From Clostridiales bacterium (GTDB taxonomy: Bacteria > Bacillota > Clostridia > Lachnospirales > Lachnospiraceae): DNA of 64,000 bases. Below the pieces are notes generated by a model. The model was not told the origin of the DNA. It searched no databases and was given only the letters and a program-made list of their open reading frames with translations. Both the position numbers and the translations under genes were made by a program. Below are positions 41,744 through 52,637 of the stretch, piece after piece; position 1 is the first letter of the stretch; each line of letters opens with the position of its first letter. The stretch covers positions 8,650 through 72,649 of the forward strand of contig JAHZAT010000041.1 of NCBI GenBank assembly GCA_019423795.1, given 5' to 3'.

Positions 41744-44128
41744 ATGGCAGCAAAGAAAACGAGAAAGAGAAAGACGTCCTCTGCAGCAAAGAAACGAACA
41801 CGCAAAAGACAAAAAGATTTTGCACCATTTTACAAAGAGATTGCAGTATTAGTTGTTTTTGCTCTTTTCATTTTTTTATTTTTAAGCAATTTTGGGATAT
41901 GTGGATATATAGGAAATAGTATTAGTACATTTTTCTTCGGGGCATTTGGAACAACATATTATATTGTTCCGATTGTAGCGTTTTTATTAGTGATCCTTCT
42001 AATTTCAAATGATTATAGTAGCCTTGCGATAAAGAAAGTTTGCTTTACGATTTTACTATTGTGCATGATTTCTACAATTTTTCAAATGGTATTTGAAGTA
42101 AAAGATGCCTATTCGGCATTTTTATTTAGTGGAAGAACGCATCGTGGTGGAGGATTTATAGGAGCATTGATCGGTTCATTTCTTTATAAGGAACTTGGTG
42201 GAGCAGGAAGTGTTTTAGTCGTAATGTTGGTATCTATCATTTCAGTGATCCTTGTAACGGAACGCTCACTCCTTAGTTTTCTTAAAAAGGCCGTGGATTT
42301 CTTTATGATCGAAGAAGATGAAGAAAGAACAGCAGTGAAAAAACAACGAGTCAAGGGGAAAAAAGAATCGAAAGGATCAGAACTGAAGAAGAAACGTTCT
42401 TTGAATATTCCAGATCTTAGATTAGGAAGACCCAAACCATCAGAAGCTTCACCGATGCCTGTGATGGAGGAAGAACCAAGAGCGTCAGTTCAGATGCAAA
42501 AAGATTTTGATGATTTGATCGTACAACCAGCTCCAGAAGTTGAAGAACGATCAATAGAACCAATGGAACCAGTACAGCCAAAAGCATCAAAGAGATCATT
42601 GGTGAATAAAGACAAAGAAACAAGGATCAAGCCAGTAGAGATTCTTCCGCAAGTTCGGACGAGAGAAGGAGATTATAAGTTTCCACCAGTATCGCTATTA
42701 GAAAAAGGGAAGAAAACATCGAATAATAATAAAGAAGAACTACGGCAGACAGCACAAAAACTACAAAAAACATTGGAAGATTTCGGAGTTCATGTTACAA
42801 TTACCAATATTAGCTGTGGACCATCGGTTACACAGTTTGAATTACATCCGGAACAGGGTGTGAAAGTGAGCAAGATCGTCAATCTTGCAGATGATATCAA
42901 ATTAAACCTTGCAGCAGCTGATATAAGAATTGAAGCACCGATTCCTGGAAAGTCGGCAATCGGAATCGAGGTTCCGAATAAGACAAACCAGATGGTCATG
43001 CTCAGAGACCTGATCGAGAATCAGGAATTTGCACAGGCAAGATCAAAGATAGCATTTGCGGTAGGAAAGAACCTTGCAGGGCAGGTAATCGTGTCAGATA
43101 TTGCTAAGATGCCTCATTTATTGATCGCGGGAGCGACAGGTTCTGGTAAGTCGGTTTGTATCAATACTTTGATCATGAGTATTTTATACAAAGCAACTCC
43201 AGAAGAAGTGAAACTGATTATGATCGATCCAAAGGTTGTAGAATTAAGTGCATATCAAGGAATTCCACATTTATTGATTCCAGTCGTTACTGATCCAAAG
43301 CAAGCATCAAGTGCATTAAACTGGGCTGTGATGGAGATGGGAGAGAGATATAAGAAGTTTGCAGAAGTTAATGTAAGAAACTTAACAGGTTACAATGAGA
43401 AGGTAGAGGAATCGATTAAGAATGGTATGGAAGGCGAAGATTTTAAGAAACTTCCACAGATCGTAGTTATCGTAGACGAGCTTGCAGACCTTATGATGGT
43501 TGCACCAGGGGAAGTAGAAGACGCAATCGTGCGTTTGTCACAGCTTGCCAGAGCCGCAGGAATCCATCTGGTTATTGCAACACAGAGACCTTCCGTTAAC
43601 GTTATCACAGGACTTATTAAGGCAAATGTACCTTCAAGAATCGCATTTTCGGTATCATCGGGAGTTGATTCAAGAACTATCATTGATATGAATGGTGCTG
43701 AAAAGTTATTAGGAAAGGGTGATATGTTATTTTACCCATCCGGATATCAGAAACCAATCCGTGTGCAAGGTGCATTTATCAGTGATGAAGAAGTCGGCAA
43801 GGTTGTAGAATTTTTAAAAGAAGAGAACAACGTAGAAGACAACTATGGTGCAGATATTCAGGAAAAGATTCAGACAGCTGCAGTGAAAGCAGCGACATCG
43901 CAGGAGAGGGATGAATATTTTGAGGATGCAGCCAAATTTATTATTGATAAAGACAAGGCTTCGATCGCAAGCCTTCAAAGAGTTTTCAAGATCGGCTTTA
44001 ACCGGGCAGCAAGACTGATGGATCAGTTATGCGAAGCGGGAATCGTCGGAGAAGAAGAAGGAACCAAGCCAAGGAAAGTTCTTATGAGTGAAGAACAATT
44101 TGAACAATACAAAGAAGATTATCTATAG
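41744..44128 (+). CDS. DNA translocase FtsK/SpoIIIE
   Basis: This is a membrane-anchored DNA pump for chromosome segregation at the division or sporulation septum. The 794-residue protein has a basic N-terminus, about four membrane segments (residues about 30-190), an acidic/basic linker, and an ATPase motor with Walker A GATGSGKSV and Walker B VIVDELADLMM. The C-terminal gamma winged helix has LQRVFKIGFNRAARLMDQLE-like sequence. An ORF reading back to 41618 would start inside the terminator hairpin; the ATG at 41744 follows GAGAGGTAA. It is 13 bases from fhs. Confidence 0.95.
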   Translation: MAAKKTRKRKTSSAAKKRTRKRQKDFAPFYKEIAVLVVFALFIFLFLSNFGICGYIGNSISTFFFGAFGTTYYIVPIVAFLLVILLISNDYSSLAIKKVCFTILLLCMISTIFQMVFEVKDAYSAFLFSGRTHRGGGFIGALIGSFLYKELGGAGSVLVVMLVSIISVILVTERSLLSFLKKAVDFFMIEEDEERTAVKKQRVKGKKESKGSELKKKRSLNIPDLRLGRPKPSEASPMPVMEEEPRASVQMQKDFDDLIVQPAPEVEERSIEPMEPVQPKASKRSLVNKDKETRIKPVEILPQVRTREGDYKFPPVSLLEKGKKTSNNNKEELRQTAQKLQKTLEDFGVHVTITNISCGPSVTQFELHPEQGVKVSKIVNLADDIKLNLAAADIRIEAPIPGKSAIGIEVPNKTNQMVMLRDLIENQEFAQARSKIAFAVGKNLAGQVIVSDIAKMPHLLIAGATGSGKSVCINTLIMSILYKATPEEVKLIMIDPKVVELSAYQGIPHLLIPVVTDPKQASSALNWAVMEMGERYKKFAEVNVRNLTGYNEKVEESIKNGMEGEDFKKLPQIVVIVDELADLMMVAPGEVEDAIVRLSQLARAAGIHLVIATQRPSVNVITGLIKANVPSRIAFSVSSGVDSRTIIDMNGAEKLLGKGDMLFYPSGYQKPIRVQGAFISDEEVGKVVEFLKEENNVEDNYGADIQEKIQTAAVKAATSQERDEYFEDAAKFIIDKDKASIASLQRVFKIGFNRAARLMDQLCEAGIVGEEEGTKPRKVLMSEEQFEQYKEDYL

Positions 44129-44141
44129 AAAGGAAACCATT

Positions 44142-45815
<1,674 letters not shown>

Positions 45816-45882
45816 AACCATAAGAGAAAAAATATATAAAACACAATACTTAAAAGCTTAAAAGAAATGACGAGGAAATACA

Positions 45883-46728
45883 ATGCAGATTATTGATGGA
45901 AAGAAGATTTCTCAGGAAATCAAAGATGAAGTAAAAGAAGAAGTAGCACAGCTAAAAGCAGAAGGAAAAGATATTGCTCTTGCCGTAATCCAGGTAGGAG
46001 CAGATCCTGCATCAAGCGTTTATGTACGTAACAAAAAACGTGCCTGCGAATATGTAGGAATCGAATCTGTAAGCTATGAACTTCCAGAAGAGACAACACA
46101 GGAAGAATTAATGGCGATCGTTGACAAATGCAACAAAGATCCTAAGATCAATGGAATTTTAGTACAACTTCCACTTCCAAAACATTTAGATGAAGATGAA
46201 GTGTTGTTAGCAATCGATCCTAAGAAAGACGTTGATGGATTCCACCCAGTCAGTGTTGGAAATATGGTGATCGGAGAAAAAGGATTCTTACCATGTACAC
46301 CAGCCGGAGTAATTCAGTTATTAAAACGATCTGGTGTTGAAATTGATGGAAAAGAATGTGTGGTAGTCGGAAGAAGTAACATCGTAGGAAAGCCTATGGC
46401 AATGTTATTATTACGTGAGAACGGAACGGTCACAATCTGCCATTCTCATACGAAAGATTTAAAAGAGGTCTGCAAACGCGCAGATATCTTAGTTGTAGCA
46501 ATTGGTAAACCGAAATTTATTGATGATTCTTATGTAAAAGACGGGGCAGTTGTTATCGATGTTGGAATCCACAGAAATGAAAATAACAAACTTTGTGGTG
46601 ATGTAGATTATGATAAAGTTGCACCAAAGACAACAGCGATCACACCAGTTCCAGGTGGAGTTGGGCCAATGACGATTGCAATGTTAATGAAAAACTGCGT
46701 AGAATCTAAGAAACTGTTTGGAGAGTAA
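45883..46728 (+). CDS. folD: Bifunctional methylene-THF dehydrogenase/cyclohydrolase
   Basis: FolD interconverts 10-formyl-THF, methenyl-THF and methylene-THF with NADP. The 281-residue protein has the family's SVYVRNKKRACEYVGI (Lys in catalytic block), VQLPLPKHLDE, PCTPAGVIQLL and VVGRSNIVGKPMAMLL segments, and a C-terminal TPVPGGVGPMTIAML. It lies 67 bases after fhs and 5 bases before rimO, so folate C1 and rimO genes may share transcripts. Confidence 0.97.
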   Translation: MQIIDGKKISQEIKDEVKEEVAQLKAEGKDIALAVIQVGADPASSVYVRNKKRACEYVGIESVSYELPEETTQEELMAIVDKCNKDPKINGILVQLPLPKHLDEDEVLLAIDPKKDVDGFHPVSVGNMVIGEKGFLPCTPAGVIQLLKRSGVEIDGKECVVVGRSNIVGKPMAMLLLRENGTVTICHSHTKDLKEVCKRADILVVAIGKPKFIDDSYVKDGAVVIDVGIHRNENNKLCGDVDYDKVAPKTTAITPVPGGVGPMTIAMLMKNCVESKKLFGE

Positions 46729-46733
46729 GAGAA

Positions 46734-48080
46734 ATGAAAATATTATTTATTTCGCTTGGATGTGATAAAAACTTAGTAGATAGTGAAGTGATGCTTGGAC
46801 TTTTGACCAAGAATGGCTACACTTTAACAGATGATGAAACACAGGCAGATGTAATTGTAATCAATACTTGCTGTTTCATCCATGATGCTAAAGAAGAAAG
46901 TATCAATACGATCTTAGAGATGGCACAATATAAAGAACAGAACTTAAAAGCGTTAGTTGTGACAGGATGTCTTGCAGAACGTTACAAAGATGAGATTTTA
47001 AAAGAGATTCCAGAGATTGATGCTGTTCTTGGAACAACAAGTTATGATTCTATTGTGGAAGCAGTTAATATGGCACTGGCAGAGAATGCTGGAGAACATT
47101 TTGAACATTACGAAAGTATTGATTACCTTCCAGACAACTCAGAAGTAGAACGTGTTGTAACAACAGGAAATCATATGGCATATTTAAAGATTGCTGAAGG
47201 ATGTGATAAACGTTGCAGCTATTGTATCATTCCAAAGATTCGTGGACATTTCAGAAGTGTTCCAATGGAAGAATTATTAAATGAAGCAAAACGCCTTGCA
47301 TCCGAAGGAGTGAAAGAATTAGTTCTGGTAGCTCAGGAAACAACACTTTATGGAAAAGACCTAACAGGAGAAAAACAGCTTCCATTATTACTTCATGAAC
47401 TTTGCAAGATTGAAGGAATCGAATGGATTCGTCTGTTATACTGTTATCCGGAAGAAATCACAGATGAGTTGATCGAGGCAATCAAGACAGAAGAAAAAGT
47501 CTGCAATTATATTGATATGCCGATTCAGCATAGCGAGAACCGTATCTTACAGAGAATGGGAAGAAGAACATCAAGAGAAGATCTGGTCGCAGTGATCAAG
47601 AAACTTCGTCAAGAAATTCCTGATATCACGATCCGTACAACATTGATCACAGGATTCCCGGGAGAGAGCGAAGAAGATCATGAAGGATTAATGAATTTTG
47701 TGGAAGAATGTAAATTTGACCGTTTAGGAGTCTTTACTTATTCACCAGAAGAAGACACACTGGCAGCGACATTTGAGGATCAGATTGATGAAGAAGTTAA
47801 AGAAGCACGAAGAGATGAACTGATGAGCCTTCAGCAGGAAATCTCCTATGAACACACTCAGCAATTAGTTGGTAAAACGATCAAAGTTATGGTTGAGGGA
47901 TATTTATTTGAAGATGACATCTATGTTGGACGTTCTTATATGGATGCACCAAAGGTAGATGGATGCGTTTTTATAAATTCTCCAGAAGAACTGATGACAG
48001 GAGACTTTGTTTATGTTAAAATTACCCAGGGTAGAGAATATGATGTGATAGGAGAAGTAGATTATGAATTTACCAAATAG
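46734..48080 (+). CDS. rimO: Ribosomal protein S12 methylthiotransferase
   Basis: RimO is a radical-SAM enzyme that methylthiolates Asp of ribosomal protein S12. The 448-residue protein has the N-terminal UPF0004 domain cysteines (LGCDKNLVDSE, NTCCFI, VTGCLAERY), the radical SAM CDKRCSYC motif near residue 160, and a C-terminal TRAM domain. LGCDKNLVDSE marks RimO rather than MiaB. It overlaps the next gene, pgsA, by 17 bases. Confidence 0.95.
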   Translation: MKILFISLGCDKNLVDSEVMLGLLTKNGYTLTDDETQADVIVINTCCFIHDAKEESINTILEMAQYKEQNLKALVVTGCLAERYKDEILKEIPEIDAVLGTTSYDSIVEAVNMALAENAGEHFEHYESIDYLPDNSEVERVVTTGNHMAYLKIAEGCDKRCSYCIIPKIRGHFRSVPMEELLNEAKRLASEGVKELVLVAQETTLYGKDLTGEKQLPLLLHELCKIEGIEWIRLLYCYPEEITDELIEAIKTEEKVCNYIDMPIQHSENRILQRMGRRTSREDLVAVIKKLRQEIPDITIRTTLITGFPGESEEDHEGLMNFVEECKFDRLGVFTYSPEEDTLAATFEDQIDEEVKEARRDELMSLQQEISYEHTQQLVGKTIKVMVEGYLFEDDIYVGRSYMDAPKVDGCVFINSPEELMTGDFVYVKITQGREYDVIGEVDYEFTK

Positions 48081-48606
48081 GTTAACAATTTTAAGAACAC
48101 TTATGATTCCGGTATTCTTATTTTTCTTGCTTACAGATTATGCAGGGAATTGTAGCAAATGGATCGCAGTTATTGTATTTATTCTAGCAAGTCTTACAGA
48201 TTTTTTAGATGGACATATTGCCAGAAAATATAATCTGGTAACAAACTTTGGAAAATTTATGGATCCATTGGCGGACAAATTATTAGTTAGTTCAGCTATG
48301 ATCGCATTAGTTGGAATGCATCGTTTATCATCCATTGTAGCAATCATCATTATTGCAAGAGAATTTATTATCAGTGGATTTCGTTTGATTGCCTCTGACA
48401 ATGGAATCGTTATTGCAGCCAGCTACTGGGGAAAATTTAAGACAAACTTCCAGATGTTTATGATCATCATGCTGATCATTGACCTTGGAACAAGCACAGC
48501 TGTTATGATCGAGAATGTATTGATCGTGATTGCGACAGCTTTAACAATTATTTCTTTAGTTGATTATTTAGTGAAGAATAAACAGGTCTTATCTGAAGGG
48601 AACTAA
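48064..48606 (+). CDS. pgsA: CDP-diacylglycerol-glycerol-3-phosphate 3-phosphatidyltransferase
   Basis: This membrane enzyme makes phosphatidylglycerol phosphate, precursor of the substrate of cardiolipin synthase (gene at 5088). The 180-residue protein has about five hydrophobic segments and the CDP-alcohol phosphotransferase motif DFLDGHIARKYNLV then FGKFMDPLADK (D..DG..AR..G...D...D). Start ATG 48064 lies inside rimO after GGAGAAG. It belongs to the rimO-pgsA-cinA-recA series common in Firmicutes. Confidence 0.95.
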   Translation: MNLPNRLTILRTLMIPVFLFFLLTDYAGNCSKWIAVIVFILASLTDFLDGHIARKYNLVTNFGKFMDPLADKLLVSSAMIALVGMHRLSSIVAIIIIAREFIISGFRLIASDNGIVIAASYWGKFKTNFQMFMIIMLIIDLGTSTAVMIENVLIVIATALTIISLVDYLVKNKQVLSEGN

Positions 48607-48627
48607 ATCCAGAAAGGAACAATATTT

Positions 48628-49893
48628 ATGACAGCAGAAATTATTTGCGTAGGAACAGAGATTTTATTAGGAAACATCGTGAATACCAATGCTGCCTACT
48701 TATCAGAACGCTTAGCCTCATTGGGGATAAGCGTTTTTTTTGAAACAACAGTAGGTGACAACGAAGAAAGATTAGAAGATGTGATCAGACAAGGATTTGA
48801 AAGATCTGATATTTTGATCTTATCTGGTGGATTGGGACCAACGAAAGATGATCTTACAAAAGAAGTTGCAACGAAAGCATGTGGGCAGAAGCTTGTAGAA
48901 GATGAAGAAGCACTAAGACGATTAAAAGAATATTTTGCAAGCAGCCATCGAAGCATGACAGAGAATAATCTAAAACAAGCACTGATATCAGAAGATTGTG
49001 ATGTTTTATACAATGAAAATGGAACAGCACCTGGAATGATCATTCATGCAAAAGGAGAAAAGAAAGTAGTTCTACTCCCAGGACCTCCAAGTGAATTGAT
49101 TCCAATGTTCCACGATCAGGTAGAGCCAATTTTAAAAGAATTAAGTTCAGAAGTGCTGTATTCTGATGTTGTGAAAATTGACTGTATGGGAGAAAGCCAG
49201 GTTGCTGAAGAGATTGAAGATTTAATTGAAAAACAGACAAATCCTACAGTTGCCCCATATGCCAAATTGGGAGAAGTCCATCTTCGAGTGACAGCAAAAG
49301 CGACAAGTGAAGAAGAGGCAAAGAAATTTGTAGCACCAGTAACAGAAGAATTATACAGAAGATTTGGACATAAGATCTTTACAACAAAAGAAGATGAAAC
49401 ATTAGAAGATGTTGTAGTCAATATGTTGAGTAAACATCACTATACGATCGCTGCAGCAGAATCTTGTACAGCTGGCATGTTTACCGCAAGATTAGTCAAT
49501 GTCGCAGGGGCTTCCGACGTCTTAAATGAAAGTTTTATCACATATGCAAATGAAGCTAAGATGAAATATCTGGGAGTCAAAGAAGAAACATTAAATACAG
49601 TTGGAGCAGTTTCAGAAGAGACTGCAAAACAGATGGCAGAAGGTGTTGCAAAACGGGCAGGATCAAATGTCGGAGTTGGAATTACAGGACTTGCAGGACC
49701 TGGAGGAGAGACACCAGAGAAGAAAGCAGGGCTTGTTTATATTGGTGTCAGTGTCAATGGAAAGACAAAAGTCAGCAAATATCAGTTTAATGGGAACAGA
49801 CAGAAAGTCAGACAAATGGCGGTATGTCGTGCATTAATGATGGTAAGACATGCATTAGTAGAAGAATTTTTTGAAAAGGATTGGAAGAAATAA
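48628..49893 (+). CDS. cinA: CinA family protein (competence/damage-inducible, PncC domain)
   Basis: The 421-residue two-domain protein has an N-terminal MoaB/COG1058 domain (about 1-170, with VGTEILLG and LSGGLGPTKDDLT) and a C-terminal nicotinamide-nucleotide amidase domain (about 260-415, with the active-site Ser in AAESCTAG and GITGLAGPGG). The family recycles NMN to NaMN, and some members hydrolyse ADP-ribose. It lies just before recA, as in Bacillus and Streptococcus; the LexA-type boxes of recA begin 5 bases after its stop. Confidence 0.95.
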   Translation: MTAEIICVGTEILLGNIVNTNAAYLSERLASLGISVFFETTVGDNEERLEDVIRQGFERSDILILSGGLGPTKDDLTKEVATKACGQKLVEDEEALRRLKEYFASSHRSMTENNLKQALISEDCDVLYNENGTAPGMIIHAKGEKKVVLLPGPPSELIPMFHDQVEPILKELSSEVLYSDVVKIDCMGESQVAEEIEDLIEKQTNPTVAPYAKLGEVHLRVTAKATSEEEAKKFVAPVTEELYRRFGHKIFTTKEDETLEDVVVNMLSKHHYTIAAAESCTAGMFTARLVNVAGASDVLNESFITYANEAKMKYLGVKEETLNTVGAVSEETAKQMAEGVAKRAGSNVGVGITGLAGPGGETPEKKAGLVYIGVSVNGKTKVSKYQFNGNRQKVRQMAVCRALMMVRHALVEEFFEKDWKK

Positions 49894-49897
49894 AAAT

Positions 49898-49927
49898 CGA
49901 ACAAATATTCGTTCGAACACTTGTTTT
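49898..49927. promoter_or_regulatory. Tandem LexA (DinR)-box-like sites ahead of recA
   Basis: CGAACAAATATTCG (49898-49911) and CGAACACTTGTTTT (49914-49927) each resemble the Gram-positive LexA consensus CGAACnnnnGTTCG, with one and two mismatches. They are 16 bases apart, and the second overlaps the -35. Confidence 0.7.
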
Positions 49928-49950
49928 TTAGTATGGAGATATGCTATACT
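49921..49950 (+). promoter_or_regulatory. Promoter of recA
   Basis: TTGTTT (49921-49926) and TATACT (49945-49950) are 18 bases apart. The -35 lies within the second LexA-like box, which suits SOS repression. Confidence 0.65.
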
Positions 49951-50018
49951 CTAGACAGGAATCAAAGCATAGAAGAATGTAGATAAATATTTGAAATTAA
50001 AGGAGAATAACATATATT

Positions 50019-51077
50019 ATGAAACAAGAAGAGAAATTAAAAGCATTAGATGCAGCATTAGTTAAGATTGAGAAAGATTACGGTAAGGGATCTGTTATGA
50101 AGCTTGGAGATTATCAGGCAGATCGTACAATTGAAGTTACACCAACAGGATCGATCAGTCTTGATATTGCATTAGGAGTTGGAGGAGTGCCAAGAGGACG
50201 TATCATTGAGATTTATGGACCAGAATCAAGTGGTAAGACAACCGTAGCTCTTCATATGGTAGCAGAAGTTCAGAAGAGAGGCGGAATTGCAGGCTTTATT
50301 GATGCAGAACATGCATTAGATCCTGTTTACGCGAAGAATATAGGAGTTGATATTGATAACCTTTATATTTCACAGCCAGATACAGGAGAACAGGGACTTG
50401 AAATCACAGAGACAATGGTAAGATCTGGGGCAATCGACATCATTATCGTCGATTCTGTAGCTGCATTAGTACCTAAGGCAGAGATTGATGGAGACATGGG
50501 AGATTCTCATGTGGGTCTTCAGGCAAGATTGATGTCACAGGCACTTCGTAAGTTAACAGGTGTTGTAAGTAAATTTAATTGTACGGTTATCTTTATCAAT
50601 CAGTTACGTGAGAAGGTTGGAGTGATGTTTGGTAATCCAGAGACTACAACTGGTGGACGTGCGCTGAAGTTCTATTCCTCTATCCGATTAGATGTTAGAA
50701 GAACAGAGACATTAAAACAGGCAGGAGAGATGATCGGTAACAGAACAAGAATTAAGGTTGTTAAGAATAAAGTAGCGCCTCCATTTAAACAGGCAGAATT
50801 TGATATTATGTTTGGAAAAGGAATCTCTAAGTATGGAGATATCTTAGATTTGGCAGCAGATGCAGATATCATTCATAAAAGTGGAGCGTGGTATGCATAC
50901 AATGGAGAGAAGATCGGACAGGGAAGAGAGAATAGCAAGAAGTATTTAGAAGAACATCCAGATATTGCAGAAACAGTAGAACATGCAATCCGTGTTCATT
51001 ATGGATTATTAGATGAAGACACTGAGAATGCCAATAACGATCCGAAGGCAGAGACTCAGATTTCTGAAGAAGAATAA
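50019..51077 (+). CDS. recA: Recombinase RecA
   Basis: RecA forms filaments on single-stranded DNA for strand exchange and activates LexA self-cleavage. The 352-residue protein has Walker A GPESSGKTT at about residues 67-75, Walker B IIIVDSVAALVPKAEI, the L1/L2 region with GVMFGNPETTTGG, and an acidic C-tail. The AAAGGAG site is about 13 bases from ATG 50019, a long but usable spacing. The stop overlaps the ATG of recX (TAATG). Confidence 0.98.
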   Translation: MKQEEKLKALDAALVKIEKDYGKGSVMKLGDYQADRTIEVTPTGSISLDIALGVGGVPRGRIIEIYGPESSGKTTVALHMVAEVQKRGGIAGFIDAEHALDPVYAKNIGVDIDNLYISQPDTGEQGLEITETMVRSGAIDIIIVDSVAALVPKAEIDGDMGDSHVGLQARLMSQALRKLTGVVSKFNCTVIFINQLREKVGVMFGNPETTTGGRALKFYSSIRLDVRRTETLKQAGEMIGNRTRIKVVKNKVAPPFKQAEFDIMFGKGISKYGDILDLAADADIIHKSGAWYAYNGEKIGQGRENSKKYLEEHPDIAETVEHAIRVHYGLLDEDTENANNDPKAETQISEEE

Positions 51078-51679
51078 TGATCATCACTAAACTAGATAAA
51101 GTGGGAACAAAGCAGGTTAGGCTTTTCTTCGATGAAGAAAAGTACTGCCTGCTTTATTATAATGAAGTAAGACGATTAGGATTTCATGAAAAAGACGAGG
51201 TTGGGCAGCAAGAGTTTGAAGAATTGAATAAGCTGTTACTACACCGAGCTAAGTTGAAAGCTATGTCATTGTTAAAATATCAGGATCGTACAAGAAAAGA
51301 ACTAAAAGATCGTCTTATGCGAGCAGAATTTCCAGAATTTATCACAGAAGGCGCGATTGCATATGTAGAATCATTTGGCTATATCAATGATGAAGAATAT
51401 GTACGTCGTTATATGGAATATAAGGCAGAGACTAAGAGTAGGATTCAGATCAAGATGGATCTTAGAAAGAAGGGAATTGGCACAGAGATTTTAGAACGAA
51501 TCTTTGATGAGTATGAATACGAAGAAGATGACGTTCTGGAGGAGCAAGTACAGAAGAGAATCCGACAGAAAGGATCAGTTACAAAGGAAAATTTTCAGAA
51601 ATATTATGGGTATTTTGCGAGAAAAGGGTTTAACAGTGTAAAGATAATAGATTTATTACGGAAATATTGTGAAGATTAA
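51077..51679 (+). CDS. recX: Regulatory protein RecX
   Basis: RecX modulates RecA filament activity. The 200-residue protein has the repeating three-helix modules of the family; recognisable pieces are LLKYQDRTRKELKDRL, the DEEYVRRYMEYK segment, and IQIKMDLRKKGIG. It overlaps recA by one base, so translation is coupled. Its length fits the Firmicute version. No terminator hairpin with a clear T-run follows. Confidence 0.92.
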   Translation: MIITKLDKVGTKQVRLFFDEEKYCLLYYNEVRRLGFHEKDEVGQQEFEELNKLLLHRAKLKAMSLLKYQDRTRKELKDRLMRAEFPEFITEGAIAYVESFGYINDEEYVRRYMEYKAETKSRIQIKMDLRKKGIGTEILERIFDEYEYEEDDVLEEQVQKRIRQKGSVTKENFQKYYGYFARKGFNSVKIIDLLRKYCED

Positions 51680-51728
51680 ATAAAATAGAGTAGAAATCTT
51701 AAAAAAATATAAAGAATTCTCCATTTTG

Positions 51729-51757
51729 TTGCATATTAACAGACAAGGATATATAAT
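51729..51757 (+). promoter_or_regulatory. Promoter of the phospholipase-C-like gene
   Basis: TTGCAT (51729-51734) and perfect TATAAT (51752-51757) are 17 bases apart. Confidence 0.7.
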
Positions 51758-51849
51758 TTGAATCAAAGGGTGTAACAAAACTGTTGATGACGATATCTGG
51801 AAGGGAAGATAAGTTCAGATATTGTCCCTATATAAGGAGTATCATTTAT

Positions 51850-52443
51850 ATGAGAAAGAAATCACATATTTCACTTGCAGGACAGATCATGGATTCTATG
51901 GAACTTGATAATGTATTTGATTATAGATTGCCATTTTATGTAGGAAGTATCTGGCCAGACTGCAGACCATCTTTTGTGACGACACCTCATAAGTTTGATA
52001 TTACATTTGATGATATTGAACATAAGATTTCAAAATTTATTGCGAATTACAATAAAGAACAAGGAATGAATATGAGACGCTGTGCACGTCTTGGTGTGAT
52101 CGTTCATTATATTGCGGACTATTTTACATTTCCGCATAACAACCACTATCCAGGGAATGTAAAAGATCACTGCTATTATGAGCGTGATTTAAAATATGGA
52201 ATGAAAGCTTTTCTTAAGACAGAAGAAGCTTTAAAGATTAAAGAACAAGTTGTAGCGTATGATTCCGTAGAAGAATTGACATCTTATATCCGAAGCATTC
52301 ATAATTCATATATGAAACTTGCACATACAGTGGAAGAAGATATTAGATATATCGTGCATGCTTGTACGACAGTTGTAAAAAGTATATTAAATATGGTAAG
52401 TTATGCGTTTAGTACAAGCGTAGCCAATATTCAGTATGTATAA
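51850..52443 (+). CDS. Zinc-dependent phospholipase C family protein, non-secreted form
   Basis: The 197-residue protein resembles the zinc-dependent phospholipase C/S1-P1-like family (PF00882). Putative metal ligands are His in SHISLAG, His/Asp in VIVHYIADYFTFPHNNH and His in CYYERD-proximal positions. There is no signal peptide, whereas toxic clostridial PLC enzymes are secreted and longer, so this is probably a cytosolic housekeeping or lipid-related relative. The track frame reaches back to 51784 across the promoter, so ATG 51850 after TAAGGAG is preferred. It stands alone between recX and the two-component genes. Confidence 0.72.
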   Translation: MRKKSHISLAGQIMDSMELDNVFDYRLPFYVGSIWPDCRPSFVTTPHKFDITFDDIEHKISKFIANYNKEQGMNMRRCARLGVIVHYIADYFTFPHNNHYPGNVKDHCYYERDLKYGMKAFLKTEEALKIKEQVVAYDSVEELTSYIRSIHNSYMKLAHTVEEDIRYIVHACTTVVKSILNMVSYAFSTSVANIQYV

Positions 52444-52463
52444 TTATTGGTCAGAGTAAGAAT

Positions 52464-52506
52464 AAGGAGCAGAAGTAGGAATTGTGCCTGTTTTTGTTCC
52501 TTTTTT
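52464..52506 (+). terminator. Intrinsic terminator
   Basis: AAGGAGCAGAA (52464-52474) pairs, with G-T pairs, with TTTTTGTTCCTT (52491-52502), and Ts follow. Confidence 0.65.
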
Positions 52507-52637
52507 CATTTATGAAAATTTTACGTAAGAGATGAATTGATGCAAATTTGATGCATAAAAGTGTTAAGATAAAAAACGGTTTTGGGCAGCAAAGATAGAA
52601 AACAATAAGGAAATATAACAATAAGGAGAGAGTAAAT

